64,000 nucleotides of DNA from Citrobacter farmeri (GCF_019048065.1 NZ_CP077291.1:2480001-2544000), one strand, 5' to 3'. Counted from the stretch's first letter, positions 49,439 through 60,738 are shown. Notes: generated by a model from the letters alone, not told the origin. Translations and numbers: made by a program.

Positions 49439-50107
49439 TTAGCGTTTATCTAACAGAGAAGTGATCACATCGCCGCAGAACTGGATAATGAAGACAATAA
49501 CCAGAATGGTCACCGTCGCCACCAGCGTGACGTCGTTGTGGTTGCGCTGGAATCCTTCCAGATAAGCCAGATTCCCTAAACCACCTGCCCCGATCACCCC
49601 GGCCATTGCGCTGTAACTGACCAGCGCAATCAGCGTCACGGTGATACCGGACACCAGAGCGGGTGACGATTCAGGTAACAAAACCCGAAAAATTAAGGTG
49701 CTCAGACGAGCCCCCATAGAACGTGTCGCTTCAATTACGCCCTTATCCACTTCACGCAGGGCGATCTCAACCAGACGCGCATAGAATGGCGCAGCCCCGA
49801 CAATCAGCGCCGGTAACGCGGCGTTGGCGCCAAGAATGGTGCCGACCAGCGCTTTGGTAAACGGGATCAGCAGGACGATCAAAATGATGAACGGGATCGA
49901 GCGGAAGATGTTCACCACCAGAGAAATGCCGCTGTACAGCGCACGATTCTGGAACAGTCCGCCGCGTGCGGTCAGGAACAGCGCCAGTCCGAGGATAATG
50001 CCGAGCACAAAGGTGGCGACGCCGGAGAGCGCAGTCATATACAGCGTCTCCTGAGTGGCCGCAAAAAGTTGATCCCATTTCAGATGGGGAAACAGTTCCT
50101 CAGCCAT
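49439..50107 (-). CDS. MetI-type ABC transporter permease
   Basis: This 222-residue permease has about five membrane segments and the EAA loop (EVDKGVIEATRSMGARLSTLIFRVLLPES). The family core (FRSIPFIILIVLLIPFTK, GTILGANAALPALIVGAAPFYARL) and C-terminal YSAMAGVIGAGGLGNLAYLEGFQR match MetI. It overlaps the ATPase gene by eight bases. Confidence 0.9.
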   Translation of the reverse strand: MAEELFPHLKWDQLFAATQETLYMTALSGVATFVLGIILGLALFLTARGGLFQNRALYSGISLVVNIFRSIPFIILIVLLIPFTKALVGTILGANAALPALIVGAAPFYARLVEIALREVDKGVIEATRSMGARLSTLIFRVLLPESSPALVSGITVTLIALVSYSAMAGVIGAGGLGNLAYLEGFQRNHNDVTLVATVTILVIVFIIQFCGDVITSLLDKR

Positions 50108-51122
50108 GTTGAATCACCTCGCCGTCAATGCCGCTCTTTTGCAGGTCGTCCAGAATGTTATTAAGTTGCTCTTGCGAAGCCACCACGTGCAGCCACAACT
50201 GACCGAACACGCCGTGTGCCGTCTGGGTCATTTTTCCGTGCAGGATATTTAACGGCAGGCCGTAGCGAAGCGTCAGCTCACCGACGATCGGCTGATGCGT
50301 ATTGTGGCCCGTAAACGTCAGCTTGATCACCGTGCCGCCCAGTTCGCTCGCCAGTTGCAAGTCAAATGCCTCTTCATCGGCATACTGCCCCACCTGGCGG
50401 ACAAACTGACGGGTAATCGGCTGTTGTGGATGTGTAAAAACGCTCAACACGTCGCCTTCTTCCACCACCTGGCCGTTCTCCATCACCGCCACGCGATCGC
50501 AGATTTTGCGCACCACGTGCATTTCATGGGTGATCAGCACGATCGTGAGTTGGAAGCGACGGTTGATATCAAGCAGTAGTTCAAGAATCTGGTCGGTCGT
50601 CTGGGGATCCAGCGCTGACGTGGCTTCATCGCACAGCAATACATCCGGACTGTTTGCCAGCGCACGGGCAATGCCAACGCGCTGTTTTTGCCCGCCGCTC
50701 AGTTGTGATGGATACGCGTTTTCGCGCCCCGTCAGCCCCACCAGCTCAATCAGTTCTGCCACGCGCGCCTGAATTTTCGCTTTTGGCGCGCCTGCGATTT
50801 GCATGGAAAAGGCGATATTTTCGCGCACGGTGCGCGACCACAGCAGATTGAAATGCTGAAATACCATACTGATTTTCAGTCGCGCCTGACGCAACGACTC
50901 GCCGCGGGCGGCGGAAATCTCGTGACCGTTGATAGTCACACTGCCTGCAGTCGGCTTTTCCAGCCCGTTAAGCAGACGAATCAGAGTGCTTTTCCCGGCA
51001 CCACTGTAGCCAATAATCCCGTAAATCTGCCCCTGCTCCACCGTGAGATTGACATTATCAACCGCGGTAATGGATAGCCGGCCTGGCGTAAACACTTTCG
51101 AAATATTTTTCAGGACAATCAT
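50100..51122 (-). CDS. MetN-type ABC transporter ATPase with NIL domain
   Basis: This 340-residue ATPase has Walker A GYSGAGKST, Q-loop FQHFNLLWSRTV, signature LSGGQKQR, Walker B VLLCDEATSALD and switch His ITHEMHVV. A C-terminal NIL regulatory domain (about 265-340) is present; in MetN it binds methionine and inhibits transport. It is the first gene of the three-gene operon. A weak array of MetJ-like 8-mers lies at about 51177-51200, not convincing alone. Confidence 0.9.
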   Translation of the reverse strand: MIVLKNISKVFTPGRLSITAVDNVNLTVEQGQIYGIIGYSGAGKSTLIRLLNGLEKPTAGSVTINGHEISAARGESLRQARLKISMVFQHFNLLWSRTVRENIAFSMQIAGAPKAKIQARVAELIELVGLTGRENAYPSQLSGGQKQRVGIARALANSPDVLLCDEATSALDPQTTDQILELLLDINRRFQLTIVLITHEMHVVRKICDRVAVMENGQVVEEGDVLSVFTHPQQPITRQFVRQVGQYADEEAFDLQLASELGGTVIKLTFTGHNTHQPIVGELTLRYGLPLNILHGKMTQTAHGVFGQLWLHVVASQEQLNNILDDLQKSGIDGEVIQHG

Positions 51123-51411
51123 GTCGTTTGGGTATCCGCTGCTGCTTATTGTTATCCTGCCAGCGCTTTCAGCTATTTAGCAGTATGGATGTCCAAACGA
51201 GTGTAATCAGGGTAATTTAGATTTGAAATGATTTAAAAGTCATTTGTTATAACTTGAAGTAATAAGACTGGTTGCGCAACACAGCCTGGTTTTTGCGTTT
51301 GCGCAATTGGCAGACACGACTTGTTTAATAACAATTTGTTGTGTAATTGCCTGGATGTATTCTGAAACACCGTTTCCATTTTCCTTTTGTGTAAATTTCA
51401 GCGTATAATGC

Positions 51412-51425
51412 GTGACAATTGTCAC
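51412..51425. promoter_or_regulatory. 14-bp perfect palindrome upstream of pykF
   Basis: GTGACAATTGTCAC is a perfect dyad, abutting the Cra-like site. A TATAAT hexamer lies just before it (51404-51409). The protein that would bind is not known to me. Confidence 0.5.
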
Positions 51426-51440
51426 TTGAATGGTTTCAGC
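51426..51440. promoter_or_regulatory. Cra (FruR) operator-like site of pykF
   Basis: TTGAATGGTTTCAGC closely fits the Cra consensus (TGAAnCGnTTCA). E. coli pykF is Cra-repressed. A TTGACC-16-TACAAA promoter candidate follows at 51444-51471. The whole gap 51123-51645 (523 bases) contains no gene I can support. Confidence 0.7.
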
Positions 51441-51645
51441 ACATTGACCTGTCATACTCAGAGACTACAAAACGTCCCTTTCTGTCGGGCTGAAATACGA
51501 GCACACATTCCTCTGCACGCTCTATCGATGTCACCTATCCTTAGTGCGAGGCATCACAACTTTCGTAATACAGGTTTAACTTCCGGGCAGAGCGTCCAGG
51601 AAGTCGGCTTTCCATATCCTTCTCAACTTAAAGACTAAGACTGTC

Positions 51646-53058
51646 ATGAAAAAGACGAAAACTGTTTGCACCATCGGTCCGAAAACCGAATCTGAAGAGA
51701 TGTTAACCAAAATGCTGGACGCGGGCATGAACGTCATGCGTCTGAACTTCTCTCACGGTGATTATGCAGAACACGGTCAGCGTATTCAGAACCTGCGCAA
51801 CGTGATGAGCAAAACCGGCAAGAAAGCCGCAATCCTGCTCGACACGAAAGGTCCGGAAATCCGTACCATTAAACTGGAAGGCGGTAACGACGTTTCCCTG
51901 AAAGCAGGTCAGACCTTTACGTTCACCACCGACAAATCCGTCGTTGGTAACAACGAAATCGTTGCGGTCACCTACGAAGGTTTCACCTCCGATCTGTCTG
52001 TTGGTAACACCGTACTGGTCGACGATGGTCTGATCGGGATGGAAGTCACCGCGATCGAAGGCAACAAAGTGATCTGTAAAGTGCTGAACAACGGCGACCT
52101 CGGCGAAAACAAAGGCGTTAACCTGCCAGGCGTCTCTATCGCCCTGCCGGCACTGGCTGAAAAAGACAAACAGGACCTGATTTTTGGTTGCGAACAAGGC
52201 GTTGACTTTGTTGCGGCCTCCTTTATCCGTAAACGTTCTGACGTTGTTGAAATCCGTGAGCACCTGAAGGCGCACGGCGGTGAGAAGATCCAGATCATCT
52301 CCAAAATTGAAAACCAGGAAGGCCTGAACAACTTCGACGAAATTCTCGAAGCGTCTGACGGTATCATGGTTGCGCGTGGCGACCTGGGCGTTGAAATCCC
52401 GGTTGAAGAAGTGATCTTCGCGCAGAAGATGATGATCGAAAAATGTATCCGCGCGCGTAAAGTCGTTATCACGGCGACACAGATGCTCGATTCCATGATC
52501 AAAAACCCGCGTCCGACTCGTGCTGAAGCGGGCGACGTGGCGAACGCCATCCTCGATGGCACCGATGCGGTTATGCTGTCTGGCGAATCCGCTAAAGGCA
52601 AATATCCGCTGGAAGCGGTCACCATCATGGCGACCATCTGTGAACGTACCGACCGTGTGATGACCAGCCGTCTGGACTTCAACAACGACAGCCGCAAACT
52701 GCGTATCACCGAAGCGGTTTGCCGCGGTGCAGTGGAAACCGCTGAAAAACTGGAAGCGCCGCTGATCGTTGTTGCCACTCAGGGCGGCAAATCTGCTCGC
52801 GCAGTCCGTAAATACTTCCCGGATGCCACCATTCTGGCACTGACCACCAACGAAGTGACTGCTCGTCAGCTGGTACTGAGCAAAGGCGTTGTGGCACATC
52901 TGGTGAAAGAAATCGCCTCTACCGATGATTTCTACCGTCTGGGTAAAGACGTTGCGCAGCAGAGCGGTCTGGCTCAAAAAGGCGACGTTGTGGTGATGGT
53001 TTCCGGTGCGCTGGTACCGAGCGGTACCACTAACACGGCATCTGTTCACGTACTGTAA
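51646..53058 (+). CDS. pykF: Pyruvate kinase I
   Basis: This 470-residue glycolytic enzyme makes pyruvate and ATP from phosphoenolpyruvate and ADP, activated by fructose 1,6-bisphosphate. Key segments are MRLNFSHG, the DTKGPEIRT loop, the catalytic Lys in [22 protein letters not shown], and the [26 protein letters not shown] signature. Codon use is strongly biased, as for highly expressed genes. A strong terminator follows. Confidence 0.98.
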   Translation: MKKTKTVCTIGPKTESEEMLTKMLDAGMNVMRLNFSHGDYAEHGQRIQNLRNVMSKTGKKAAILLDTKGPEIRTIKLEGGNDVSLKAGQTFTFTTDKSVVGNNEIVAVTYEGFTSDLSVGNTVLVDDGLIGMEVTAIEGNKVICKVLNNGDLGENKGVNLPGVSIALPALAEKDKQDLIFGCEQGVDFVAASFIRKRSDVVEIREHLKAHGGEKIQIISKIENQEGLNNFDEILEASDGIMVARGDLGVEIPVEEVIFAQKMMIEKCIRARKVVITATQMLDSMIKNPRPTRAEAGDVANAILDGTDAVMLSGESAKGKYPLEAVTIMATICERTDRVMTSRLDFNNDSRKLRITEAVCRGAVETAEKLEAPLIVVATQGGKSARAVRKYFPDATILALTTNEVTARQLVLSKGVVAHLVKEIASTDDFYRLGKDVAQQSGLAQKGDVVVMVSGALVPSGTTNTASVHVL

Positions 53059-53090
53059 TAATTCTCGTGTGAATTAATTCGATAAAAAAA

Positions 53091-53112
53091 GCGCCCTCGC
53101 GGCGCTTTTTTT
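53091..53112 (+). terminator. Intrinsic terminator of pykF
   Basis: GCGCC/GGCGC stem extended by A-T pairs (AAAAAAA before, TTTTTTT after) with a CTCGC loop, 32 bases beyond the pykF stop. Confidence 0.92.
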
Positions 53113-53317
53113 ATTTTTCCAATAGCTACTATTAATAAAAAAGCAAATCGGATTGAGCTATCTAATTACAGATTATCTAAGACGAATCCGATGGAAGCAG
53201 CCTGTTTTCACTCAGTTTTTTAGCCCTTTTTGCCCATTTCGATGCTTCTTTGAGCGAACGATCAAAAATAAGCGTCTTCTCATCAAAAAAATATTCTCAA
53301 CATAAAAAAGTTTGTGT

Positions 53318-53323
53318 AATACT
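53318..53323 (+). promoter_or_regulatory. lpp promoter -10 region
   Basis: The block from TTCTCAACATAAAAAAG through TTTGTGTAATACTTG is nearly identical to the strong E. coli lpp promoter; AATACT is the -10 box. The upstream region (53113-53280) is AT-rich, as for the E. coli gene, and holds no gene. Confidence 0.85.
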
Positions 53324-53355
53324 TGTAACGCTACATGGAGATTAACTCAATCTAG

Positions 53356-53604
<249 letters not shown>

Positions 53605-53622
53605 TAGTACCTGTGTAATAGA

Positions 53623-53652
53623 AATGGCGCACATTGTGCGCCATTTTTTTTG
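53623..53652 (+). terminator. Intrinsic terminator of lpp
   Basis: A perfect 10-bp stem AATGGCGCAC/GTGCGCCATT with an ATT loop is followed by a run of T. It also lies at the end of the convergent ldtE. Confidence 0.94.
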
Positions 53653-53671
53653 CCTCTCGTTTTTCTTCCCA

Positions 53672-54667
53672 CTACTGCGTCTGCGTTCCTTCCTGTACTG
53701 AACCGTTCTGCGCTGACTGAACGGCAGGTGTTGCCACTGCGGCAGGCGTTTGCCCGATAGACACGGCCACCGGATACCCCGCGCGGCGGTACAGCGCTTT
53801 ATCCACCAGACCGTCATCCACCTCTTTCGTCGCCTTAAACTGGCTGAAGCCGGCAGGCAGTACATACGGCATTGTCTGCACGTTTTGCTCTTCTTCCGGC
53901 GACAGGGGGCGATGAACCTCAACGTAGCGCAGGCCGTTCGGCTCTACGGAATATTTCACCGGTTCGTTAATCACTTTCACCGGCGTTCCCGTTCTGACCT
54001 GAGAGAACAGCGCTTTGATGTCCGGAGCGTTCATCCGAATACACCCGGAGCTAACGCGCAGACCAACGCTGTCAGGCTGGCTGGTGCCATGAATAAGATA
54101 CTCACCGTTCCCGTGCGCCAGACGTAGCGCAAAGAGCCCCAGTGGATTATTGGGTCCGGCAGGAACGACCGGCGGCAACGTAATGCCGCGCTCCAGAGAG
54201 CGCTTACGAATGCCTGCTGTTGGCGTCCAGGTGGGATTCGGGATTTTCTGCCCAACCCGGGTTTCCATCACCGGCGTTTCCAGTCCCTGCAAGCCAATAC
54301 CGATCGGATACACCTGGACGATATTTTCGCCAGGCGGATAGTAGTACAGCCGCAGTTCAGCCAGATTAACGATAATACCTTCACGCGGCGCGTCGGGCAG
54401 GAGTAGCTGCGACGGGATCGTGATGAGGGTGCCCGGCTTTGGCACAGGAGCAATGGTATTATTCGCCTCCAGAATGAGCATCGCGGCAGTATCAAAACGA
54501 CGGGCAATGGCCTGAAGGTTTTTATCGCCTTCTTGTACCGTGTACGTTTGATTCTGCCCAACAAGACGACTTCCTGCTGGCGGTAAGGGATAATCCACCG
54601 CCCAGGCGGCCTGTAAGGCGCTGTAAGCGCCGATAAGCATTAGAGTAATAAGAGACGCGCGTTTCAT
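53672..54667 (-). CDS. ldtE: LdtE (YnhG), L,D-transpeptidase
   Basis: This 331-residue periplasmic enzyme has a signal peptide (about 1-24), a LysM domain ([19 protein letters not shown], about 46-92) and a YkuD catalytic domain with [10 protein letters not shown] and the catalytic Cys in [11 protein letters not shown]. LdtE makes 3-3 peptidoglycan cross-links; LdtA, B and C, not LdtE, are the known Lpp-anchoring enzymes. It lies next to lpp and downstream of the suf operon on the same strand. Confidence 0.95.
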   Translation of the reverse strand: MKRASLITLMLIGAYSALQAAWAVDYPLPPAGSRLVGQNQTYTVQEGDKNLQAIARRFDTAAMLILEANNTIAPVPKPGTLITIPSQLLLPDAPREGIIVNLAELRLYYYPPGENIVQVYPIGIGLQGLETPVMETRVGQKIPNPTWTPTAGIRKRSLERGITLPPVVPAGPNNPLGLFALRLAHGNGEYLIHGTSQPDSVGLRVSSGCIRMNAPDIKALFSQVRTGTPVKVINEPVKYSVEPNGLRYVEVHRPLSPEEEQNVQTMPYVLPAGFSQFKATKEVDDGLVDKALYRRAGYPVAVSIGQTPAAVATPAVQSAQNGSVQEGTQTQ

Positions 54668-54765
54668 ACCTAACCTCCTGTATTCACTGGCGTAGCCAGA
54701 ATGCTGATAATCCTGTAAGACAGTCCGGCTGCCTTACCTAACAGGATGAAAGCTGTCTATTGAGT

Positions 54766-55182
54766 TTAGCTAAGAGTTGCTGCTTTGGTACGGATCGCGC
54801 GAATCATCGCCTCCAGACCCTGTGAACGAGACGGCGTGAGATGCTGTGCGAGCGCCATCTGTTCAAACCACGGTCGCACATCAAAATTCACGATATCCTG
54901 AGCCGTCATCTGATGATACAGAATGAAGACGACCGCAATCAGTCCTTTCACAATGGCAGCATCACTGTCGCCCTGCAGTTCAATAACGCCTTGCGCATTC
55001 TGGCGCATCACTATCCAGACCTGACTCTGACATCCCTGAATCGTATTTTCAGGACAGCGATCCGCGGCGGCTATCTCCGGCAGTCGCTGTCCCAGTTCAA
55101 TGATGTACAGATACTTCTCTTCCCAATTAGCGCAACGCTGAAAATTACGCAACAATTTTTCTTTATCCGGCAGCGCGGCCAT
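54766..55182 (-). CDS. sufE: SufE, sulfur acceptor for SufS
   Basis: This 138-residue protein takes persulfide sulfur from SufS on Cys51 ([14 protein letters not shown]) and hands it to SufBCD. It matches the E. coli length. It is the last gene of sufABCDSE, 12 bases after sufS. Confidence 0.97.
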   Translation of the reverse strand: MAALPDKEKLLRNFQRCANWEEKYLYIIELGQRLPEIAAADRCPENTIQGCQSQVWIVMRQNAQGVIELQGDSDAAIVKGLIAVVFILYHQMTAQDIVNFDVRPWFEQMALAQHLTPSRSQGLEAMIRAIRTKAATLS

Positions 55183-55194
55183 AGTGCCTCCCTG

Positions 55195-56415
55195 TTATCC
55201 CAGTAAGCGATGAATACGTTGCAAACCTGTGACCAGGCGATCCACTTCTTCATGGGTGTTATACATTGCCAGCGACGCCCGACACATCGCGGGTACCTGA
55301 TAAAAAGCCATCAGCGGCATCGCGCAGTGGTGTCCGGTCCGCACGGCAATCCCGTAATTATCGAGAAAACTGCCGACGTCATAAGCGTGATGTTTCCCGA
55401 GATTAAAGGCAATCACGCCCAGCCGGTCAGTCGGCCCGTACAGCGTGAGATCCGGTACCGTCGCCAACTGCTCCAGCGCATAGTGCATCAGGTTCTGTTC
55501 GTATTCGGCAATCGCCTCCAGCCCCAGCGCTGAGACATATTCCAGCGCCGCGCCAAAACCGATAATCCCGCCGGTATTCGGCGTTCCCGCCTCGAAGCGC
55601 CACGGCGCTTTCGTCCAGGTGGTGCCCTGCGTCAGGCTGACAGTGGCGATCATCGATCCTCCCCCCTCCCACGGCGGCATCTGTTGCAACAACGCCTCTT
55701 TGACATAGAGCACGCCAATACCGGTCGGACCATACAGCTTGTGGCCCGAGAAAACGTAGAAATCGCAGTCCAGCGCCTGAACGTCTACCGGGTGGTGCAT
55801 CACCGCCTGCGCACCGTCCACCAGCACCTTAGCGCCATGCTGATGCGCCAGCGCGGTCATTTCGGCGATCGGGTTTTCGCTGCCCAGCACGTTTGAGACA
55901 TGGGTAATCGCCAGCAGTCGGGTTTTCTCATCAAACAAGGTGGGCAGGATCTCTTGTTGCAATGTACCGTCGGCGTTCAACGGGATCACCCGCAGCTCGG
56001 CCCCCACACGCGCGCACAGCATCTGCCACGGCACAATGTTGGCATGGTGCTCCATCTCGCTGATGATGATGTTATCGCCCGCATGGACGTTCTCTGGTCC
56101 CCAACTGTTGGCAACCAGGTTAATGCCCTCCGTCGTGCCACGCACAAACACCAGTTCTTCCGCCGAGTGCGCATTAATAAACAGCGACGCCAGCTTGCGC
56201 ACATTTTCCATTTTTTCGGTCGCCTGGGCGCTGAGGGTGTGGATCCCCCGGTGCACCGCCGCATAACCGTGACGATAAAACTCGGCTTCCGCGTCAATCA
56301 CCTGCGCGGGTTTTTGTGCGCTGGCGGCGCTGTCGAGATACGCCAGCGGCAGGCCGTTCACTTCACGCGTGAGGACGGGGAAATCCGCACGCACTTTATC
56401 GATGGGAAATGTCAT
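55195..56415 (-). CDS. sufS: SufS, cysteine desulfurase
   Basis: This 406-residue PLP enzyme (group II) releases sulfur from cysteine. The PLP Lys is in [16 protein letters not shown], and the catalytic Cys in [12 protein letters not shown]. Other marks are [14 protein letters not shown] and [13 protein letters not shown]. The start overlaps the sufD stop by four bases. Confidence 0.97.
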   Translation of the reverse strand: MTFPIDKVRADFPVLTREVNGLPLAYLDSAASAQKPAQVIDAEAEFYRHGYAAVHRGIHTLSAQATEKMENVRKLASLFINAHSAEELVFVRGTTEGINLVANSWGPENVHAGDNIIISEMEHHANIVPWQMLCARVGAELRVIPLNADGTLQQEILPTLFDEKTRLLAITHVSNVLGSENPIAEMTALAHQHGAKVLVDGAQAVMHHPVDVQALDCDFYVFSGHKLYGPTGIGVLYVKEALLQQMPPWEGGGSMIATVSLTQGTTWTKAPWRFEAGTPNTGGIIGFGAALEYVSALGLEAIAEYEQNLMHYALEQLATVPDLTLYGPTDRLGVIAFNLGKHHAYDVGSFLDNYGIAVRTGHHCAMPLMAFYQVPAMCRASLAMYNTHEEVDRLVTGLQRIHRLLG

Positions 56416-57683
56416 GCTACGCCTCCCGGCAGGCGCTGACCGATCCGCGCCAGCACCTGGTGTTTCAGCGCCTCGTCGCTCAACGCTTCCGTCAGTTCCG
56501 CGGCAAAGGCATAAAGGATCATCTGCTGCGCATCCCGCTGAGCTATCCCGCGCGAGCGCAGATAGAACATTTGCTCGTCGTCAATGCGCCCTATCGTCGC
56601 TCCGTGACTGCACTTCACGTCATCAGCGTAGATTTCCAACTGCGGTTTGGTATCCACCTCCGCGAGCTTCCCGAGCAGCAGATTGTTGTTCGTCATCTGC
56701 CCGTCCGTTTTGATCGCGTGTTGGGCAACGTTAATCAGCCCGTTAAACACCGCCCGCCCTTTATCGCTGACGATAGTTTTATGCAGCTGTCGGCTGTTGC
56801 AGTAGCCCTGGTTGTGCTCAAGCCAGGTACGGGTATCGCAGACTTCATTTTTCACCGGCATCGCCAGGCTGTTGATCCTGAGCGTCGTGTTCTCCCCATT
56901 TAGCTGTGTGCTGGTGTTATGACGCAGCACCGCATCGCCGAGCAGAAAACTGTGACTGTGGGCGGAGGCATCCGCCGCCAGCAATATATCGTTATGAGCG
57001 AAGTGATGACTGAGCGGGTTTTCAAACGCCAGCTTGATGTGGCGCAGGTGCGCATTTGCCGCCACGTTCATGGTCAGGCGCGCGCCGGTGAAATGTCGGG
57101 CATCGTTCAGACTGACGTAATGTTCAATTATCGTTGCTTCCGCGCCTTCCGCCAGCTCCAGATGATGACGATAGTGCGCCGTGTTCACCTCCTCAGCGGA
57201 TACGCCCTGGGTGATATGCATCAGCAGCAGCGGTTGTACCGGGCGCTGATTGCGCTTAACGCGGATATGCGTCACGCTACGCGCCAGGCTTTCTGTGAGA
57301 TGCAAGAACACCTCCGGCTGTATCGCGTCCGGCAGGGTCTGGCGCTCATCGTTGATCGCCACCTCAAAACCGCTGTTCTCCCAGTTGTCGCTGAGCGCCT
57401 GGCTGAACTGGCCGTCGACAAACACCAGCCGCAGCGCCTCAACGTTGAGCGCTAACGCATCGCGCTGCGCCAGGGTGACATCGGCGTAGCGGCTGACGAA
57501 CAGGCTGTTGGAGAGCCCTTCCAGCGGCGTGTACTTCCAGTTCTCATGCTTACGCGTCGGCAGCCCCAGGCGCAGAACCTGCTGGAGATGCTGCTGCGCC
57601 TGCTGTGAGCGCGTCTCGCCCTGTGCTTCAAACAGATGATGCCATTGTTGTAACGCATTACTGCTGTTCGGTAAGCCAGCCAT
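56412..57683 (-). CDS. sufD: SufD, Fe-S cluster scaffold subunit
   Basis: This 423-residue SufBCD component has the beta-helical SufB/D core (about 130-370) with the C-terminal [23 protein letters not shown] motif; SufC docks on this part and the His in HGATIG is functionally important. It overlaps sufC by 26 bases, as in E. coli. Confidence 0.96.
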   Translation of the reverse strand: MAGLPNSSNALQQWHHLFEAQGETRSQQAQQHLQQVLRLGLPTRKHENWKYTPLEGLSNSLFVSRYADVTLAQRDALALNVEALRLVFVDGQFSQALSDNWENSGFEVAINDERQTLPDAIQPEVFLHLTESLARSVTHIRVKRNQRPVQPLLLMHITQGVSAEEVNTAHYRHHLELAEGAEATIIEHYVSLNDARHFTGARLTMNVAANAHLRHIKLAFENPLSHHFAHNDILLAADASAHSHSFLLGDAVLRHNTSTQLNGENTTLRINSLAMPVKNEVCDTRTWLEHNQGYCNSRQLHKTIVSDKGRAVFNGLINVAQHAIKTDGQMTNNNLLLGKLAEVDTKPQLEIYADDVKCSHGATIGRIDDEQMFYLRSRGIAQRDAQQMILYAFAAELTEALSDEALKHQVLARIGQRLPGGVA

Positions 57684-58404
57684 ATCCCTGCTCCTCCAGT
57701 TGTTTGACCAGCGTGAAATCGCCAGACTTCACAATCCGTCCCTGATACAGGACGTGGACAAAATCAGGTTTGATATAGTCAAGAATACGCTGATAGTGAG
57801 TGACAATAATGAATGAGCGCTTACCGTCACGCAGTGAGTTAACCCCATCGGCAACCACTTTCAAGGCATCAATATCCAGCCCGGAATCCGATTCATCAAG
57901 AATACACAGTTCCGGCTCCAGCACCGCCATTTGCAGAATGTCGTTGCGTTTCTTCTCGCCGCCGGAAAAGCCGACATTCACCGAGCGGGTTAGCAGGTCT
58001 TCCGGCATCTTCAACAGCGCGATTTTCTCTTCCATCAGGTCCTGAAAATCGAAGCGATCGAGCGATTCCTTGCCGCGATAAGTGCGCACCGCATTGAGCG
58101 CCGTTTGCAGGAAAAACTGATTGCTGACGCCGGGGATTTCCACCGGATACTGGAAGGCCATAAAGATGCCTTCGCCCGCTCGCTCTTCCGGCGCCAGATC
58201 GAGCAGGTCTTTCCCTTTAAACGTCACCGACCCGCCGGTGACTTCGTAATCTTCACGCCCTGCCAGCGTCGCAGAGAGCGTACTCTTCCCGGAGCCGTTC
58301 GGTCCCATAATGGCATGCACTTCCCCTGGACGAACCTCGAGACTCAACCCGCGCAGGATCGCTTTCTCTTCCACACTGACCTGTAAATCTTTAATCGTTA
58401 ACAT
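57658..58404 (-). CDS. sufC: SufC, ABC-type ATPase of the SufBCD complex
   Basis: This 248-residue cytoplasmic ATPase has Walker A GPNGSGKST, the signature FSGGEKKRNDILQ, Walker B CILDESDSGLD and the His switch VTHYQRIL. It drives conformational change of SufBD during cluster assembly and is not a transporter. Confidence 0.97.
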   Translation of the reverse strand: MLTIKDLQVSVEEKAILRGLSLEVRPGEVHAIMGPNGSGKSTLSATLAGREDYEVTGGSVTFKGKDLLDLAPEERAGEGIFMAFQYPVEIPGVSNQFFLQTALNAVRTYRGKESLDRFDFQDLMEEKIALLKMPEDLLTRSVNVGFSGGEKKRNDILQMAVLEPELCILDESDSGLDIDALKVVADGVNSLRDGKRSFIIVTHYQRILDYIKPDFVHVLYQGRIVKSGDFTLVKQLEEQGYGWLTEQQ

Positions 58405-58413
58405 GTTGCTTCC

Positions 58414-59901
58414 TTAACCGACGCTGTGTTCAAGGCTAATGGCTAATAATTTTTGCGCTTCGACGGCAAACTCCAGCGGCAATTCAGAGAACACGTCCTT
58501 ACAGAAGCCGTTGACGATCATCGAGATCGCATCCTCTTCGCTGATGCCGCGCTGCAGGCAGTAGAACAGCTGATCTTCCCCAATCCGTGAAGTGGTTGCC
58601 TCATGCTCCAACTGCGCGCTGTTGTTCCGGCATTCGACATACGGGAAGGTATGCGCCCCACAGTCGGCGCCAATCAGCATCGAGTCGCACTGGGTGAAGT
58701 TACGGGCATTGGTGGCCGTTGGCATGATTTTGACCAGACCACGATAGCTGTTCTGACTGTGTCCGGCAGAAATCCCCTTCGAGATAATGGTCGACCGGGT
58801 GTTCTTGCCGATGTGGATCATCTTGGTGCCGGTATCTGCCTGCTGATGCCCGCTGGTCAGCGCCACCGAATAAAACTCGCCGATGGAGTTGTCGCCGCGC
58901 AGAATGCAGCTTGGGTATTTCCAGGTAATGGCCGATCCGGTCTCCGACTGGGTCCACGACATTTTGCTGTTCTCACCTTCGCACAGCGCGCGTTTGGTGA
59001 CGAAGTTCAGAATACCGCCGGTGTTGTTATCCCCAGGGAACCAGTTCTGAACGGTGGAGTATTTCACCTCGGCGTCTTTGTGGATGATCACTTCCACTAC
59101 CGCCGCGTGCAGCTGATAGCTATCGCGCACGGGTGCTGAACAGCCTTCGATATAGCTGACATAACTGCCTTCATCTGCTATCAGGATCGTGCGCTCAAAC
59201 TGTCCGGTCTTCTCGGCGTTGATGCGAAAGTAAGTGGAAAGCTCCATCGGACAGCGCACGCCTTTCGGCACATAGATAAAGGTGCCATCAGAGGCGACCG
59301 CCGCATTCAGCGCGGCGAAGAAGTTATCGTTGCCGGGTACGACGGTGCCAAGATACTGTTTCACCAGTTCGGGATGATCGTGAATCGCTTCGCCGAAAGA
59401 GCAGAATATGATCCCCTGTTCCGCCAGTTTTTCACGATAGGTGGTGGCGACGGAAACGGAGTCAAAGATGGCGTCAACTGCCACCTCACGGCCTTCACGC
59501 ACCGGCACGCCGAGCTGTTCAAAGGCAGCCTCTACCTCTTTACTGAGAAAAGCGTTCGCCCCGGTTTGCTGTACCGCTCCCGGTTCCGACGCGCAGGTCT
59601 CATCACAATTCCCGCATGAAGGCGCGGAATAGTAGCTGTAGTCCTGATAATTCAGCGTCTCATAGTGCGCTTTTAACCAGTGCGGCTCCGGCATGTCGAC
59701 CCAGGCTCTGTACGCATTGAGGCGAAATTCCAGCATCCACTCCGGCTCATTACGTTTGGCCGATATGGCACGAACCACCTCTTCGTTAATCCCTTTCGCC
59801 AGCTCATCCGTTTGCAGTTGGGTAAAGAAACCCTCTTTGTAATTCAGGGGGCCACCGGTCCAGGTTTTGACATCGTCAGTTGCTTCAGTATTACGAGACA
59901 T
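58414..59901 (-). CDS. sufB: SufB, Fe-S cluster scaffold subunit
   Basis: This 495-residue scaffold receives sulfur and iron in the SufBC2D complex. The conserved Cys in [24 protein letters not shown] region, and the C-terminal [21 protein letters not shown] are visible. The ATG at 59901 gives [10 protein letters not shown], the family start; 13 upstream residues in frame are rejected because they run into the end of sufA. Confidence 0.97.
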   Translation of the reverse strand: MSRNTEATDDVKTWTGGPLNYKEGFFTQLQTDELAKGINEEVVRAISAKRNEPEWMLEFRLNAYRAWVDMPEPHWLKAHYETLNYQDYSYYSAPSCGNCDETCASEPGAVQQTGANAFLSKEVEAAFEQLGVPVREGREVAVDAIFDSVSVATTYREKLAEQGIIFCSFGEAIHDHPELVKQYLGTVVPGNDNFFAALNAAVASDGTFIYVPKGVRCPMELSTYFRINAEKTGQFERTILIADEGSYVSYIEGCSAPVRDSYQLHAAVVEVIIHKDAEVKYSTVQNWFPGDNNTGGILNFVTKRALCEGENSKMSWTQSETGSAITWKYPSCILRGDNSIGEFYSVALTSGHQQADTGTKMIHIGKNTRSTIISKGISAGHSQNSYRGLVKIMPTATNARNFTQCDSMLIGADCGAHTFPYVECRNNSAQLEHEATTSRIGEDQLFYCLQRGISEEDAISMIVNGFCKDVFSELPLEFAVEAQKLLAISLEHSVG

Positions 59902-59909
59902 AGTACCGC

Positions 59910-60278
59910 CTATACCCCAAAGCTTTCGCCGCACCCGCATTCGTTCTGGGCTTTCGGGTTATGAAATTTGAATAACTGGTTTAATCCTTCGCGAACGTAA
60001 TCCACTTCCGTGCCGTCGATAAACGGCATCGCCTGTAGCGGGACATAGAGCTTCGCGCCCTCCGTCTCGAACAGCAGATCGTCTTTTTCCGGCTCGCTGA
60101 CGGTATCCAGCACGTAGCCAAAACCGGCGCATCCCGTCTGCTTAACGCCCAGGCGCACGCCCAGCATGCCGGGCTGCTTTGCGACCAGTTCGCGAATATG
60201 CGCCGCTGCCGCAGGGCTCAATGTCAATCCGCGCCAGGCGAAATCGTCCGGATCAAATGTTCCTGAATGCAATTCCAT
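59910..60278 (-). CDS. sufA: SufA, A-type Fe-S carrier
   Basis: This 122-residue carrier has the three conserved Cys: [13 protein letters not shown] and the C-terminal [11 protein letters not shown]. The ATG at 60278 follows CGAGGTAA; a start five codons upstream would lie before that site. It is the first gene of the suf operon. A Fur-box-like dyad lies 47 bases upstream. Confidence 0.97.
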   Translation of the reverse strand: MELHSGTFDPDDFAWRGLTLSPAAAAHIRELVAKQPGMLGVRLGVKQTGCAGFGYVLDTVSEPEKDDLLFETEGAKLYVPLQAMPFIDGTEVDYVREGLNQLFKFHNPKAQNECGCGESFGV

Positions 60279-60324
60279 AGGGTTACCTCGCATAATGAGC
60301 CATCAGGCTATAACACCATGTTAG

Positions 60325-60343
60325 TGATAACGATTCTCACTTC
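60325..60343. promoter_or_regulatory. Fur-box-like site of sufA
   Basis: TGATAACGATTCTCACTTC fits the 19-bp Fur consensus (GATAATGATAATCATTATC) over most positions. E. coli suf is repressed by Fur and activated by OxyR and apo-IscR; the latter sites were not identifiable by eye. Confidence 0.75.
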
Positions 60344-60574
60344 AACCCCTCAACAGCAGGGGCATTCCGGCGTTTCACCCTTTTTGAGCACTTTTATTAA
60401 GCATAGACCCTGCCACGCGGGTTAAGAGGAATGGATGAATTTGTTCAATGCATTGATTAATAATGACTTTAACGTTCATCATCGACCGGACTGGTCAAAA
60501 CAGTAAAGATGTATAGAAAATGACTATTTCAGGAATAGGGATGACATGGGAAGGGTGAAAGCACAGAAAAACAA

Positions 60575-60609
60575 AACCCTTAAGGTTGTCAGTAACAGCC
60601 TTAAGGGTT
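60575..60609. other. Long-stem hairpin in the 445-base spacer between sufA and the LysR gene
   Basis: AACCCTTAAGG pairs perfectly with CCTTAAGGGTT over 11 bp around a 13-base loop. The spacer (60294-60738) otherwise has no gene I can support. In E. coli the small RNA RydB maps between sufA and ydiH; I cannot confirm that this is its homologue. It could equally be a repeat or terminator. Confidence 0.4.
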
Positions 60610-60738
60610 CCGGCCCCATCCGGCGCTTATCTCCGGCACTCACGATGGCTTAGCTCTTGAAGGGGCGATAAGAATAATCTCATACTGCCGGAGGTCATTT
60701 TTAACACAAATTGCTATCCCGCACTTTTTTGTGTCGGA

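Noticed and set aside
51177..51200. MetJ box array upstream of the MetN-type gene
   Set aside because: Three adjacent 8-mers match AGACGTCT at only about five of eight positions each, too weak to call.
51703..53049. Long open frame of 448 codons antisense to pykF
   Set aside because: It is a shadow of the codon bias in pykF; it lacks a ribosome-binding site and resembles no protein, while the pykF frame is unmistakable.
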